Positions 8,818-17,521 of a stretch of 64,000 bases of DNA are shown one piece after another. A program made the translations under genes and the position numbers. Within the stretch, counting starts at the first letter, position 1. Each line of letters opens with the position of its first letter. Source of the stretch: Algorimicrobium sp002414705 (GTDB lineage: Bacteria; Bacteroidota; Bacteroidia; Flavobacteriales; Flavobacteriaceae); the NCBI GenBank assembly GCA_963972425.1, contig CAXAUF010000004.1:55677-119676 (forward strand), given 5' to 3'. Below the pieces are notes generated by a model. It was not told the DNA's origin. It ran no database searches and saw only the letters and a program-made list of their open reading frames with translations.

Positions 8818-9895
8818 AAAAAACTTACATAAAAAGGCATTACAAGAACAGGCTGGTGTTTCGCAACCCGAAACCATCAACCAGAACATTATTGCTACCA
8901 TAAAAAAGCGTAGACAGCAAAAGCCGACAACCCAACAACTAATTAATCGTATTTTAGAAGGTGATATAACAGCTTTAAGTCGCGCAATTACGTTGATTGA
9001 AAGCACCAATAAATCGCATTCAGAACAAGCGCATGATGTTATAAAAGGCTGTTTACCTCATGCCAACAAATCAGTAAGAATAGGCATTACAGGTGTTCCA
9101 GGTGTTGGAAAAAGCACATTTATTGAATCGTTTGGAAAATACTTATCCAAAGCTGGGAAAAAGATTGCCGTTTTAGCTATAGACCCAAGTAGTTCCATTA
9201 CAAAAGGTAGCATTTTAGGTGATAAAACCCGAATGGAAGATTTAGTTAAAGACACTAATGTGTATATTAGACCTTCGCCTTCTGGTGAATCTTTAGGTGG
9301 TGTAGCCAGAAAAACGCGAGAGACTATTATTTTATGTGAAGCTGCTGGTTTTGATACTATTGTAATAGAAACCGTTGGTGTAGGACAAAGTGAAACAGCC
9401 GTTCATAGTATGGTAGATTTTTTCCTATTACTAAAACTAGCAGGTGCAGGCGATGAATTACAAGGCATAAAACGTGGAATCATTGAAATGGCAGATTCTA
9501 TTGCCATAAACAAAGCCGATGGTGAAAATATAAAAGCCGCTAAAATTGCTAAAGTGGAGTTTAATCGTGCTTTACACTTATATCCTGTTAAAGATTCTGC
9601 TTGGCAACCAAAAGTACTATTATGTAGCGCTTTGCTTGATGAAGGAATTGATACCGTTTGGAAAACAATAGATACCTATGTGACGCAAACCAAAAGCAAT
9701 GGTTACTTTGATGAGCGACGTCACGAACAAAATAAATTTTGGCTTATTGAAACAATTAAAGATCAATTACATGCTGATTTTTTTAATAATGTGGACATTA
9801 AAAAAGAACTGAAACAACAGATAACATTAATTGAAGCCCAACAAACAACCCCTTTTGCAGCTGCCGAATATTTATTACAGCTAAAAACCCAATAA
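8810..9895 (+). CDS. meaB: Methylmalonyl-CoA mutase-associated GTPase MeaB
   Basis: 361 residues. G3E-family P-loop GTPase with Walker A GVPGVGKST (about residue 95), a Mg-binding AIDPSSSITKG stretch, ETVGVGQSE (switch region) and the base-recognition segment NKAD. MeaB loads or protects the adenosylcobalamin cofactor of methylmalonyl-CoA mutase. The start is a TTG inside the end of the DUF2911 gene (8-nt overlap); the first in-frame ATG would remove the P-loop, so an upstream non-ATG start is required. No mutase gene lies in the window. Confidence 0.93.
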   Translation: MTKKNLHKKALQEQAGVSQPETINQNIIATIKKRRQQKPTTQQLINRILEGDITALSRAITLIESTNKSHSEQAHDVIKGCLPHANKSVRIGITGVPGVGKSTFIESFGKYLSKAGKKIAVLAIDPSSSITKGSILGDKTRMEDLVKDTNVYIRPSPSGESLGGVARKTRETIILCEAAGFDTIVIETVGVGQSETAVHSMVDFFLLLKLAGAGDELQGIKRGIIEMADSIAINKADGENIKAAKIAKVEFNRALHLYPVKDSAWQPKVLLCSALLDEGIDTVWKTIDTYVTQTKSNGYFDERRHEQNKFWLIETIKDQLHADFFNNVDIKKELKQQITLIEAQQTTPFAAAEYLLQLKTQ

Positions 9896-9902
9896 TCCCT
9901 AA

Positions 9903-10844
9903 TTATAGGAAATTCTCACGATACCAAGCCACTTGCTTTTCTACACCTTGTAATAATGTGGTTTGCGGATTATAATTTAGTAACCGTCTAGCCTTATCAA
10001 TGATGGCTTTAGTTCGTAGTTGGTCGCCTGCTCTGGCAGATACATGGTTTATAGCTATATCCATGTCCATAACTTGAGCAACAGCATCAATACCTTCCTG
10101 TGTGGTATGTTCTACTTCGGTTCCAAGGTTGATAATTTCGCTATCAACAGTGTCTATAAAATTCATCACACTAACAACACCATCTACAATATCATCTACA
10201 TAGGTAAAACTGCGTAAATGTGTGGAGCTGCCTTCATATAAAGGAAAGGCTTCTTTATTATAACCGCAAGCAATGAGTTTGGTATACATTTTTTCAGGAC
10301 GCTCACGAGGTCCAAAAACAGAATACAAACGTAAAGAGCAAGATTTCATTTGTTTTTCACGCGATTTTTGAAGTACCAATTGTTCGGCTGCCAATTTTGT
10401 AACACCATAATGTGATGCTGGTTTTGGCGCTATATCTTCAGGATATGTGGCTTCTAAACCATAAATAGACGATGTTCCTATGTTTACAAACAATTTTAGA
10501 TCCTGTAGCTGTAAGGCATAATCAACTAGATTCTTTGTCGCAATAATATTATTGGTGAAATAATCTTCAAAAGTAGATGTAGTTGAAATACCTGGTTGTG
10601 CCGCAAAATGAAAAATAAAATGGATGTCTTTTGGTAAATTTTCGCTTAAATTATCTGAACGTAAATCTAATTTTAAAACAGTAATACCTTTATCATTTAG
10701 AGCTTTTTCGTTTAATTCTTTTAAGGATTGACTGTAATATGGTGAAAAATTATCTACACCTATTACTTCATGTCCCATGTTTTTTAAACGTTCGGCTGTA
10801 TGTGAACCAATAAAGCCTGCTGCTCCTGTAACTAGTATCTTCAT
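9903..10844 (-). CDS. NAD-dependent epimerase/dehydratase (UDP-sugar epimerase-like)
   Basis: 313 residues from the chosen ATG; a longer frame exists upstream but the Rossmann fold starts immediately with MKILVTGAAGFIGSHTAERL-type sequence, so the internal ATG is the likely start. Extended SDR: GxxGxxG nucleotide motif at residues 7-13, NIGTSSIYG (active-site Ser region), YGVTKLAAEQ (YxxxK catalytic pair) and SLRLYSVFGPRERPEKM typical of UDP-glucuronate or UDP-glucose 4-epimerases. It probably makes a nucleotide sugar for surface polysaccharide; the substrate cannot be read from the sequence. It ends 7 nt from the meaB stop on the opposite strand. Confidence 0.88.
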   Translation of the reverse strand: MKILVTGAAGFIGSHTAERLKNMGHEVIGVDNFSPYYSQSLKELNEKALNDKGITVLKLDLRSDNLSENLPKDIHFIFHFAAQPGISTTSTFEDYFTNNIIATKNLVDYALQLQDLKLFVNIGTSSIYGLEATYPEDIAPKPASHYGVTKLAAEQLVLQKSREKQMKSCSLRLYSVFGPRERPEKMYTKLIACGYNKEAFPLYEGSSTHLRSFTYVDDIVDGVVSVMNFIDTVDSEIINLGTEVEHTTQEGIDAVAQVMDMDIAINHVSARAGDQLRTKAIIDKARRLLNYNPQTTLLQGVEKQVAWYRENFL

Positions 10845-10962
10845 AAATCTAATATCTATTACAAAGAAACATTTTTTTTCTGTAAGATTAGAATTCTGTA
10901 AAAAAGAATACATTTACATTCAAAAAAGAATAGTATTTTTTTTCTAAAATATTAATTAAACT

Positions 10963-11988
10963 GTGTTAGAAACTTTTCAACTTATAACCGTAATTCAAGG
11001 CTTATTTTTAATAATTATTTTATTTAAAACAAAGAACAAATATTATGAGCCGGCTTTTTGGTTACTCGTTGGTTCCATTACCTCTGTTATATTTTATATT
11101 CTGGGTGACGATGATAACAATCCTTTTATAAAACACATTGATGTATTTTTCTTTGATAAATCGCTTTTTATAACCTTTTTATTTTTGTTTATAAAGTATC
11201 AATATTCTCAAAAAACAAATTTTATAAAGCTTGATTATTTATATTTTATTCCAAACATTTTATTCTTTATAATTGAATTTTTAGAGTCTAATTATTCGGA
11301 AGGATTACTAATTTTAGACATCCCGGAACTTATATTAGAATTCATTTTTTTAAGTTATTTACTTCAAAGTTTTTACGTTTTATTCAAACAAAAAATTAAT
11401 AGATGGATGTTGATTTTCCTGACACCTTTAATTTTACTTGTTGGATATGCTTTAATTAATGAAATTTTATATTGGTTTACACTAAATGAAATTGTCATTT
11501 CCGACCATGAGCATTTTGGAAGTTACACGATTATTCTTATTGCATTATTATTTTATGGTATTGCTTTTAAACTAGTGATATCTCCTGAAGATATATTACC
11601 AAGTACAGAAACAAAAAAATACAAAAACTCTAATCTTAATGAAGAGCTTATTGCAAAATACCGGACACAACTTATAGAACTTATGGAACAGGAAGATTCT
11701 TATAAAGACCCGCTACTTTCTATTCAAAAAGTTTCAGAAAAATTAGAAATTCCTAGACAATATATTTCTGAAATTCTGAATGTTCATATGGATACAAGTT
11801 TTCAAGATTTTGTTAATAATTACCGTGTTGAAGCCTTCATAGATTGTCTAGAGAAAGATCAATATAATCATCTTACACTCATGGGTATTGCTAATGAGGT
11901 TGGTTTTAACTCTAAAAGCACTTTCTACACTTACTTTAAGAAAATCAAGGGGTTAACACCTTTAGAATACAAAAAAAGCATGTTTTAA
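10963..11988 (+). CDS. Membrane-bound AraC-family transcriptional regulator
   Basis: 341 residues. The N-terminal ~215 residues hold about seven hydrophobic helices; the C-terminal ~100 residues are an AraC/XylS DNA-binding domain with two HTH units (SIQKVSEKLEIPRQYISEIL and GIANEVGFNSKSTFYTYFKK). This membrane-plus-AraC arrangement is frequent in Flavobacteriaceae. GTG start at 10963: an in-frame TAA lies directly upstream and no ATG precedes the first membrane helix. It is followed by the glycosyltransferase cassette, which it might control (inference). Ligand unknown. Confidence 0.88.
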   Translation: MLETFQLITVIQGLFLIIILFKTKNKYYEPAFWLLVGSITSVIFYILGDDDNNPFIKHIDVFFFDKSLFITFLFLFIKYQYSQKTNFIKLDYLYFIPNILFFIIEFLESNYSEGLLILDIPELILEFIFLSYLLQSFYVLFKQKINRWMLIFLTPLILLVGYALINEILYWFTLNEIVISDHEHFGSYTIILIALLFYGIAFKLVISPEDILPSTETKKYKNSNLNEELIAKYRTQLIELMEQEDSYKDPLLSIQKVSEKLEIPRQYISEILNVHMDTSFQDFVNNYRVEAFIDCLEKDQYNHLTLMGIANEVGFNSKSTFYTYFKKIKGLTPLEYKKSMF

Positions 11989-12080
11989 AAGTATAAAAAG
12001 GTACAATATAATTATACTGAACTCCTTCAATATAATTCTCTCCATGAGTCATACGTTATTTGCTTAAAATTCAGTTTAAA

Positions 12081-13703
12081 ATGAATGTTAAGCTCATTAG
12101 CATAATTCTTATATCATTTACAGTTTTAACCATAAATTCCGGAAAATGGGGTGTTACTGAAAGTAGCGAAGCACGTTATGCCGAAATAAGCAAGGAAATG
12201 GTTTTAAATAATGATTTTATCCATCCTAAACTTTTAGATGTTTACCATTATCACAAACCTCCTGTTACTTATTGGATTACCACTTTAGGTTATAAATTAT
12301 TCGGGATTAATGAATTTGGAGCACGATTTTTTCTGCAAGTTGCAATAATACTTCAGCTAGCTCTTGTTTATGGTATTAGCTTATTACTTTTTAATGATAA
12401 AAAATTATCATTGGTGGCAATTTGCATCTATTTTTCACTTCCAATAGTTATAATATCTTCGAGAAATTTAACTACTGATGCCTACTTATGCACGTTTATT
12501 TTAGCCTCCATATTTTCTTGGCTGCGGTTTAAAATTAAAAATCGAACTATTTGGATATACTTATTTTATATTTTGTTGGGTATTGCTTTTGAAATAAAAG
12601 GTCCTATAGGTCTGGTTTTCATTTTAACCTTCATAAGCCTTTATAAAATAATTACAAAAGAAAAATTAGTCATTAGCAAACACCATATTATTGGATTCCT
12701 AATGTTTTTATTTATATCTGCGTTTTGGTATATTCTAGTAGCTTATGAAAACCCTAAACTTTTAGATTATTTTATAAATAAACAAGTTATTAATAGAGTA
12801 ACTTCAAATTCATTTCATCGTGGTAAACCATTTTGGTATTATTTAGCAATGATTCCATTATTAGGTGCTCCTTGGATTTTTATTCTATGTTTTCATTACA
12901 AAAAACAGAATAAAAAAAACATCTCATCAAAACCTAAAGAGCTACTATTAATAAGTACTGCTTGTATAATTATTCTTATATTTTCAATATTTAAAACAAA
13001 GCTAATTCTCTATATTTTACCTGTCTTTAGTTTTCTTGCTATTGCATCAGCTAAAATTTTAACAGAGGCTTCAATTAATCATTTAAAAGTATACAACCGT
13101 ATTCTTATAATCTTAATAACTATAATTCCATTTAGTATATTACTAATTAGCTTTATGGACATAGGTTTCAATTTTTCAAAGCAATATGCAATAATTTTAT
13201 TATTATCTACAATTTTAGTAATTGCATTAATACAAAAAACTAAAATTAAAACGGCCTACAATAAAACGGCATATTTAAGTTTTCTTTTTGGAATCATACT
13301 TATTATGTCTGGAAATGAATTTTTATCAAGAAATCAAAGTCAATTAAATTCATTTAAAGACGTGGCTATATTTATAAATAATAATTTAAATGATGTAGAA
13401 AAAATTGTTGTTTACGATTATTTAATTCCATCAGCTGCCTATTATACAAATAAAAATATTATTACCTTAAATAATGGTAGAGATACCGTAAATAGAGAAA
13501 CACAATTTGAAGAAAATTTTAACTGGCAAGATCATTTAATTAACATACAAACAGATATTGGAAAAAACCAAGCTCAAGCTATATTAAGCAGTAATGCTGT
13601 GTTAGTTACCAGAAACAAAAATCATTCACCTGAAGATTTAATCAATCTATCAAAAGTTTTTAAAAATAAAAAAAGTTTTAAAAATTGGATTATATTCTAT
13701 TAA
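12081..13703 (+). CDS. GT39-family (ArnT-like) membrane glycosyltransferase
   Basis: 540 residues from the ATG at 12081 (the frame also offers a TTG 21 nt upstream). GT-C fold: about a dozen membrane helices after an N-terminal loop with the ArnT/PMT signature SSEARYAEISKEM followed by HYHKPPVTYW. These enzymes move a sugar from undecaprenyl phosphate to lipid A or another periplasmic acceptor. It looks more A+T-rich than the neighbouring GT39 gene (15084-16706) and has more Asn/Lys/Ile codons, so the two are diverged paralogues rather than a recent duplication. It lies just before the GT2-LAB_N-GT39 set. Confidence 0.87.
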   Translation: MNVKLISIILISFTVLTINSGKWGVTESSEARYAEISKEMVLNNDFIHPKLLDVYHYHKPPVTYWITTLGYKLFGINEFGARFFLQVAIILQLALVYGISLLLFNDKKLSLVAICIYFSLPIVIISSRNLTTDAYLCTFILASIFSWLRFKIKNRTIWIYLFYILLGIAFEIKGPIGLVFILTFISLYKIITKEKLVISKHHIIGFLMFLFISAFWYILVAYENPKLLDYFINKQVINRVTSNSFHRGKPFWYYLAMIPLLGAPWIFILCFHYKKQNKKNISSKPKELLLISTACIIILIFSIFKTKLILYILPVFSFLAIASAKILTEASINHLKVYNRILIILITIIPFSILLISFMDIGFNFSKQYAIILLLSTILVIALIQKTKIKTAYNKTAYLSFLFGIILIMSGNEFLSRNQSQLNSFKDVAIFINNNLNDVEKIVVYDYLIPSAAYYTNKNIITLNNGRDTVNRETQFEENFNWQDHLINIQTDIGKNQAQAILSSNAVLVTRNKNHSPEDLINLSKVFKNKKSFKNWIIFY

Positions 13704-13728
13704 AGAAAGGTCCTTTTAAAAAAATAAA

Positions 13729-13736
13729 TACATTTG
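13729..13736 (+). promoter_or_regulatory. -7 type element TACATTTG before the GT2 gene
   Basis: TACATTTG fits the flavobacterial TAnnTTTG consensus 22 nt before the GT2 start. No convincing TTG -33 element at the usual spacing was found. Confidence 0.4.
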
Positions 13737-13757
13737 CATAATTAACTACCAAGTAAT

Positions 13758-14471
13758 ATGGATTACCAGTTTACAATTATAGTTCCGGTATATAATGAAG
13801 AAGATAATTTACCACGTGTAGAAAAGGAATTATTAGAATACATTAAAATAGCCAGCAAAAAAACGAAGGTTCTTTTTGTTAATGATGGCTCTAAGGACAG
13901 CAGCCAGAAACATATAGAAGCCATTGCAAATAGGCATCCGGAGTTTCAATATGTTAGTTTTAAGGAAAATCGTGGATTAAGTGCTGCCATAAAAGCTGGC
14001 TTTGATTATGCCGATACGGAATTGGTTGGTTATATAGATTCCGATTTACAAACAGACCCAAAGGATTTTAATGTGCTTTTAGAGCATATTAATGATTATG
14101 ATTTGGTAACAGGTGTTCGCGCAAACCGAAAAGATAGTTTTGTTAAAAATATGTCATCTACTATTGCAAATGGTATTCGTCGCGCATTTACAAAAGACGG
14201 TATGGATGATACAGGTTGTCCGCTTAAAGTAATTAAAACAGATTATGCCAAGCGCATTCCTATGTTTGAAGGATTACACCGCTTTTTACCTGCTATGATT
14301 TTATTGCAACATGGTAAAATTATTCAAGTTCCGGTAAAACATTTCCCTAGAGTTGCTGGTGAAGCTAAGTTTGGTGTCTGGAATCGTTTAATTGGTCCTT
14401 TAATGGATTGTTTTGCCTATCTCTGGATGAAGAAAAAGTATATTAATTATACGGTTGAAAAACACAATTAA
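13758..14471 (+). CDS. GT2 polyprenol-phosphate glycosyltransferase (DPM1/ArnC-like)
   Basis: 237 residues. GT-A fold family 2 domain: VPVYNEEDNLPRVE at the N-terminus, NDGSKDSS, and DSDLQTDPKD (DxD-type metal site). No C-terminal membrane helix pair, unlike ArnC. Enzymes of this class charge undecaprenyl phosphate with a sugar from a nucleotide donor on the cytoplasmic face. Its stop overlaps the start of the LAB_N gene (TAATG), and the ArnT-like transferase follows, so it plausibly supplies the lipid-linked sugar donor for that enzyme. Confidence 0.9.
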   Translation: MDYQFTIIVPVYNEEDNLPRVEKELLEYIKIASKKTKVLFVNDGSKDSSQKHIEAIANRHPEFQYVSFKENRGLSAAIKAGFDYADTELVGYIDSDLQTDPKDFNVLLEHINDYDLVTGVRANRKDSFVKNMSSTIANGIRRAFTKDGMDDTGCPLKVIKTDYAKRIPMFEGLHRFLPAMILLQHGKIIQVPVKHFPRVAGEAKFGVWNRLIGPLMDCFAYLWMKKKYINYTVEKHN

Positions 14472-15100
14472 TGAGTAACTGGCTCATATATAGCATTGGA
14501 TTTTTAGCGCAAATTTTGTTCTCTTCTCGACTTATTATCCAATGGTTACATTCTGAAAAACAAAAACGGGTAATTACACCCACTATTTTCTGGACGTTAA
14601 GCTTATTTGCGTCCTTTTTACTATTTATTTATGGTTATTTACGTGATGATTTTGCCATTATGCTTGGTCAAGGTTTAACCTATTTTATCTATATCAGGAA
14701 TTTACAATTGCAAAACCAATGGCAGAAATATCCCAGATTTATGCAATGGTTTTTATTATTAATGCCAACTTTTATAGCTATTTTCTACTTTAATAATAAT
14801 ACCATTGATGTGGTTAAACTCTTTAAAAATGAAGCCATTCCTTTCTGGTTATTAACATTAGGAATTGTTTCACAAGTGGTTTTTACGTTACGCTTTATTT
14901 ATCAATGGTTGTATTCTGAAAAGCAAAAAGAGTCTGCATTACCGTTTGGATTTTGGCTGTTAAGCTTAATAGGTTCCATACTTATTTTAACCTATGCCGT
15001 ATTTAGAAAAGATCCAGTTTTATTTACAGGCCATATTTTGGGTGCTATTATATATATTCGGAATTTAATTTTAATCAGAAAATATGCTGCCACTTCTTAA
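14471..15100 (+). CDS. LAB_N domain membrane protein (two repeats)
   Basis: 209 residues, six predicted helices arranged as two copies of the lipid A biosynthesis N-terminal (LAB_N) domain. The first begins GFLAQILFSSRLIIQWLHSE and ends YFIYIRNL; the second begins GIVSQVVFTLRFIYQWLYSE and ends AIIYIRNL. LAB_N occurs fused to LpxB or alone beside GT2 and GT39 genes; a flippase or scaffold role for the polyprenol-sugar is often proposed but not proven. Translationally coupled on both sides: TAATG with the GT2, and a 17-nt overlap with the following GT39. Confidence 0.9.
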   Translation: MSNWLIYSIGFLAQILFSSRLIIQWLHSEKQKRVITPTIFWTLSLFASFLLFIYGYLRDDFAIMLGQGLTYFIYIRNLQLQNQWQKYPRFMQWFLLLMPTFIAIFYFNNNTIDVVKLFKNEAIPFWLLTLGIVSQVVFTLRFIYQWLYSEKQKESALPFGFWLLSLIGSILILTYAVFRKDPVLFTGHILGAIIYIRNLILIRKYAATS

Positions 15101-16706
15101 AAAACATCCTATTCTATTTATTTGTTTTGGCATAGCGCTTGTTTTGCTTCCTAATTTACATATTATGGATGTGACCATAATGGAGGCTCGTAATTTTATT
15201 ACAGCTCGCGAAATGTTAACGGATAATAATTGGTTACTAACCACTATGAATGGTGAAGCACGTTATGAAAAACCACCATTACCAACGTGGCTTACGGCAG
15301 TTTCTGCAGCTGTTTTTGGCGTAAAAAGTGTTTTTGCCATGCGATTACCAGCTGTTCTATTTATTATGATAGTAGCCGTTTTTGTTTTTAAATTGTCTCG
15401 GAAAATCACCCAAAGTCAATCTTTCGGAATTTTATCTGCCATTATAGTTGCAACATCCTTTTATGTTGTTGGAATCATGATTGAAGCGCCTTGGGATATT
15501 TTCACCCATGGATTTATGTCTGTGGCTATTTATTATCTCTTTTGCTTTTTTGAAGCCGAAAAAACACAATGGAAACCAGCACTTTGGGCAAGTCTATTTA
15601 TTGGTTTTTCTATATTAAGTAAAGGACCTGTTAGTTTTTATGCATTATTATTACCTTTTATTTTAGCGTATGGATTTACCTTTAAATACAAACGCTTTAA
15701 ATCGAAATTTATACCAACTATTATCATACTCATTTTAGCTTTAGTAGTTGGAGGCTGGTGGTATTTATATGTAAGACTGGAAGATCCTGCTACGTTTTTA
15801 GCCATAACTGAAAAAGAAACGGGTAATTGGAGTAGTTATAATGTGCGACCGTTTTATTATTACTGGAGTTTCTTTACCCAAAGTGGTTTATGGACCATTC
15901 CTGCATTTGTTAGTTTATTATATCCCTATTTAAAAACCCGCGTAAAAAATCTAAAAGCCTATCAATTCAGTTTACTTTGGACGCTCTTTGCTGTTATATT
16001 ATTATCGCTTATTCCGGAGAAAAAATCGCGCTATTTAATGCCTGTATTAATTCCTTTAGCCATTAATTGTAGTTTTTATATAGATTATTTAATTCGGGAG
16101 TTTAAAAACCTAAAGGATAAACGAGAAATTATTCCTGTGTATTTTAACTTCGGATTAATTGGTTTGATTGGAATTGCCTTTCCTATTTTAGCTTTTGTGA
16201 TTTTAAAAGATAATTTATCAGGTTATTGGTTCTATTTTATTTTAGCTTCAATTGCTGTTTTTGTGATGGGTCTTTTAATTCTAAAATTCTTGAAGCAGAA
16301 AAATATTCGGCTTGTTGTTGCATGCGTTATAGGACTATATGCGAGCTTATTAATCACTACTTTACCGTTAAAAGAAGCATTAAACAGTGTGGCCTTTAAC
16401 CCAATTACTCCCGGAATTTCTGGCGATTTAAAACTATATCAGTTCAACTACATTGCGCCCGAAATGATTTGGCAATATGGCCAAAAAATTCCACAAATTA
16501 AAAATGATGATGGGAGTATTACGTTTCCAAAAGAATCCAATTTCGGTTTATTGGCTATTGGTGTAAGTCCGAAAGATTCCGAAACGCTTCAAGAAAAATA
16601 TACTATTGAGGAAGTTGATACTTTCGATTTAAATACGGTTACTAAAGAATCCAGACAATATAAGGATAGACTGCTTGCAACTTATTATAAGTTAACCAAA
16701 AAGTAA
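15084..16706 (+). CDS. GT39-family (ArnT-like) membrane glycosyltransferase
   Basis: 540 residues, multi-spanning GT-C protein. The first periplasmic loop carries MEARNFITAREML and ARYEKPPLPTW, the ArnT/PMT active-site pattern; FSILSKGP and PEKKSRYLMPV match further conserved loops. It would transfer the sugar made by the upstream GT2 to a periplasmic or outer-leaflet acceptor such as lipid A (inferred from the cassette). It overlaps the LAB_N gene by 17 nt and converges with the PAP2 phosphatase gene 3 nt away. Confidence 0.9.
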   Translation: MLPLLKKHPILFICFGIALVLLPNLHIMDVTIMEARNFITAREMLTDNNWLLTTMNGEARYEKPPLPTWLTAVSAAVFGVKSVFAMRLPAVLFIMIVAVFVFKLSRKITQSQSFGILSAIIVATSFYVVGIMIEAPWDIFTHGFMSVAIYYLFCFFEAEKTQWKPALWASLFIGFSILSKGPVSFYALLLPFILAYGFTFKYKRFKSKFIPTIIILILALVVGGWWYLYVRLEDPATFLAITEKETGNWSSYNVRPFYYYWSFFTQSGLWTIPAFVSLLYPYLKTRVKNLKAYQFSLLWTLFAVILLSLIPEKKSRYLMPVLIPLAINCSFYIDYLIREFKNLKDKREIIPVYFNFGLIGLIGIAFPILAFVILKDNLSGYWFYFILASIAVFVMGLLILKFLKQKNIRLVVACVIGLYASLLITTLPLKEALNSVAFNPITPGISGDLKLYQFNYIAPEMIWQYGQKIPQIKNDDGSITFPKESNFGLLAIGVSPKDSETLQEKYTIEEVDTFDLNTVTKESRQYKDRLLATYYKLTKK

Positions 16707-16709
16707 TAA

Positions 16710-17282
16710 TTAAACGCGAAAGCGCTTTTGTAAATAAATATCTAATTTATAAAAAAGAAAGCCAGATAACGCTCCAAATGCCATTCCACAAATTACGTCT
16801 AATGGATAATGCACGCCAACATAAATACGACTATAACCCATAGCTGCAGACCAAAAAAGCATTAAAAATATAAAATACTTATACTTAAAACGCAGTAATA
16901 AGCCACTAAAAACGGCTACTGCCATAGAGTTAGAAGCATGTCCAGAAAAGAAACCAAATTGACCACCACAGTATGGTTTAACCAAACGCATCAATCCTTC
17001 TAAAGCAGGATCGTGACATGGTCTTAAACGCATAACCAACACTTTTTTAAATAGATTAGTCATCTGATCTGTAAACAAAACCATTAAAAATATAACAAAG
17101 ATGGTTATTAAAAATAGTTTTGGTGTTCGTGTTCTGAATATTAAAAAAAGTAAAACCGCATAAAACGGAATCCAATAGAATTTGGTGGTATAAAACATCC
17201 AAAACGCATCCCATGAAGTAGTTCCTAAATTATTTAAATAAAGGAAAAGTTCCGTATCAAGTTCTACTAATTGTTCTAACAT
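16710..17282 (-). CDS. PAP2-family membrane phosphatase
   Basis: 190 residues, about five membrane helices. All three PAP2 motifs are intact: KKVLVMRLRP (KxxxxxxRP), FSGHAS (SGH) and SRIYVGVHYPLD (SRxxxxxHxxxD). Candidates are undecaprenyl pyrophosphate phosphatase or a lipid A phosphatase of the LpxE/LpxF type; sequence alone does not decide. Its convergent position next to the lipid-linked sugar cassette favours a lipid A or carrier-lipid role. It follows a 75-residue acidic protein by 2 nt and the MATE gene, probably one transcript. Confidence 0.9.
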   Translation of the reverse strand: MLEQLVELDTELFLYLNNLGTTSWDAFWMFYTTKFYWIPFYAVLLFLIFRTRTPKLFLITIFVIFLMVLFTDQMTNLFKKVLVMRLRPCHDPALEGLMRLVKPYCGGQFGFFSGHASNSMAVAVFSGLLLRFKYKYFIFLMLFWSAAMGYSRIYVGVHYPLDVICGMAFGALSGFLFYKLDIYLQKRFRV

Positions 17283-17284
17283 AA

Positions 17285-17512
17285 TTAATCTTCGTAACGT
17301 TCAATTTCACGATCGTAAAAATCGTTTGCCTGTTGTATTAACGTTTCAGCTTCCATTTCTAATTCTTTTTGGTCGTGCTGATCAAAATCTTCCAACCATT
17401 CCACTTCATCGTTTTCTAAATTGATAATGAATCGAGGAAATTCGGTATGAATTACAAAAATGGCTTCTGGATAATCCGTATTATCGCCTAATAAAAATTT
17501 TGGAAATTCCAT
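17285..17512 (-). CDS. Small acidic conserved protein of unknown function
   Basis: 75 residues, strongly acidic, with EAIFVIHTEFPRFIINLEND followed by EVEWLEDFD and a C-terminal helix ending REIERYED. I recognise no domain. It sits between MATE (9 nt upstream) and PAP2 (2 nt downstream) with tight spacing, which supports it as a real gene in that operon. Probably cytoplasmic. Confidence 0.75.
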   Translation of the reverse strand: MEFPKFLLGDNTDYPEAIFVIHTEFPRFIINLENDEVEWLEDFDQHDQKELEMEAETLIQQANDFYDREIERYED

Positions 17513-17521
17513 ATATGAATA

